From Limnephilus marmoratus (lineage: Eukaryota > Arthropoda > Insecta > Trichoptera > Limnephilidae): 64,000 bases of DNA. The position numbers were made by a program, and so were the translations under genes. The stretch is from NCBI GenBank assembly GCA_917880885.1, contig OU862922.1:26908627-26972626 (forward strand). The letters are read 5' to 3'. Under the pieces are notes generated by a model that ran no database searches, was not told the origin of the DNA, and saw only the letters and a list, made by a program, of their open reading frames with translations. Of the stretch, positions 62,708 through 64,000 are shown in pieces (position 1 is the first letter of the stretch; each line of letters opens with the position of its first letter).

Positions 62708-64000
62708 TGATTTATAATTTTGAAACATCCTACTGGTGATCCAGAAAACATGAACATTTTGTTTAACAAGTTTTTCTCCGTTATAATTGATTTGGTAGTG
62801 TTTATGGGTAATCTGAGTATTGTACCAGACAAATGGTTTTCTTTTACATATAACTGTATATTCAACTCAAATTTCGATATTAGGTACAAATACCTTTAAA
62901 AACAGAATGTAACTTTTTTCCCAAAAAATGGATTACATAGCAATTAAATGGTTTAAATTAACTAAAATTTACGATTTACTAAACAAAATATAAATTAATA
63001 ATTGTTTTAAAAAAATATGTGATGCTTTTTTCTTTCGGTGCTATTGAAAATATCCGCTACTTCTACATATATGTTACCTGTTGTGTAAGTGTGGTATAAG
63101 AGAGTTCGTAAACGAATTAATATTGACACGATCGTTGCAGTAAAAGATATGTTTAGTGACTATTAGAAACACGAAATCATTTGCAATAATGCAGGGATGT
63201 CAATAAGGGAATTAATGATTTTAAAAAGAAAAATGACTTAGATAGCAATCTTCTGTCGGACAGCTTTATTAATTTTAGATTTTTTATTAGGCATTGGAGG
63301 TGACCCCACTACTTTCCCAACAACGTTTTAAGGAAACATGGTTTCCACCGCACAAGTCAAGACGCTATTTTATTGAACGAAGCTACATTTTTTGAACGAC
63401 TCTAGACCCTCCAATGTCCATGCATACGGGGTTGGAAAGCAGTATGCAAGTACTTACATTAACATAATACAAAAGAATAATAAATGTGGCAGCCTGTGGA
63501 ATAATTCTTCTGAAATCTATATCTACAGATAGAAATTTTTTTATTAGACATTTTTGATGGGCGTATTAAGTTTATAATTTATATGAATAAATTTTCAAAT
63601 TTAATACGAATTAAAAATATGCAGCCTTAGACCTTTAGACCTGTGGTGTGGTAAACTTCAGTTTTATTCAGTGCGGTTGTTTTTCGTAGAAATAGGTTTT
63701 GCTTATGGTAATCCATTCATACTACTTACTTTAGCCTAATGCAGAAGCAGGAAGTGAAAGTCCATAATAATTGAATTGTTTTTTTTTTAAGATTGTAAAT
63801 AAGTTAGCCGTATTGATAACTGAATATTTTAATCACTGAACGTTTTCCTATCATATTTTTCTGTAATATAAATGAAAAAAAGCCTAGCATTGTGCACGAT
63901 GTTTTTTGTTACTAAATTTGCAAAATAAATTTGTAAAAGAGTACTTAATAATAATTTGAAGTGTTAACTATGACGAATTGACTTTTATGATGTCACCTAG
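62708..64000. other. right edge, no gene seen
   Basis: AT-rich. A weak mirrored pair GGCATTGGAGGTGACC (63291) and GACCCTCCAATGTCC (63407) may mark a short old element. No frame recognised. Confidence 0.35.

Overview
The window looks like AT-rich, intron-bearing, transposon-dominated nuclear DNA of an arthropod, most likely an insect. The evidence is a cytosolic thiolase gene with introns, non-LTR retrotransposons, mariner, Harbinger-like and Helitron elements, tRNA-derived SINE heads, and TCAGT-type initiators. I cannot name the species or order. No bacterial-style operons, rRNA or CRISPR arrays are visible.

Two genes can be rebuilt exon by exon. (1) The minus strand of the first 18.7 kb carries the 5' half of a cytosolic acetyl-CoA C-acetyltransferase (Acat2-type thiolase). 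Five exons join in phase (18672-18624, 17314-17193, 13328-13216, 2734-2538, 1686-1457) and encode residues 1-237, including the nucleophilic cysteine. The C-terminal half lies beyond the left edge. (2) The minus strand of 32941-29063 carries an intact four-exon gene for a 936-residue protein. It joins a Mutator-like DDE transposase domain to a C-terminal YqaJ-type PD-(D/E)xK nuclease. It is the most unusual locus in the window.

About 2.9 kb from the thiolase start, a divergent plus-strand first exon (21547-21654, 36 codons) has a clean donor. Its only good phase-0 partner is at 55566-55688, so it may span a 34-kb intron that contains the transposase/nuclease gene. Further tentative phase-0 first exons occur at 57233 and 58892. 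The gene is not recognised.

Layout. 0-19 kb: thiolase exons, with introns filled by LINE fragments (3.2-4.8, 8.0-8.5, 8.6-11.0 kb), a Helitron (6.1-6.6 kb), two poly-G MITEs and LINE 3' tails. 19-27 kb: SINE-like repeats, a 4 x 66 bp tandem repeat, tRNA-like sequences. 27.7-29.0 kb: a Helitron-related tandem array broken by two TA-flanked elements. 29-33 kb: the transposase/nuclease gene. 34-47 kb: nested transposons, including an RTE-type LINE with a 9-bp target duplication inside another LINE, and a long-TIR element with a 9-bp duplication inside a further LINE copy. 47-64 kb: foldback elements, a nearly complete mariner with broken coding, more Helitrons and poly-G MITEs, and a TTAA-flanked 716-bp element nested in a foldback element.

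Several repeat families were defined here by eye from shared ends and target-site duplications: three poly-G MITE families with TAA/TTA duplications, a Helitron-like family ending CTAG and inserted between A and T, a TTAA family, a long-armed foldback family, a SINE-like family sharing its 3' tail with a LINE, and LINE 3' tails carrying a covarying hairpin. Family names are inferences from structure, not database hits.
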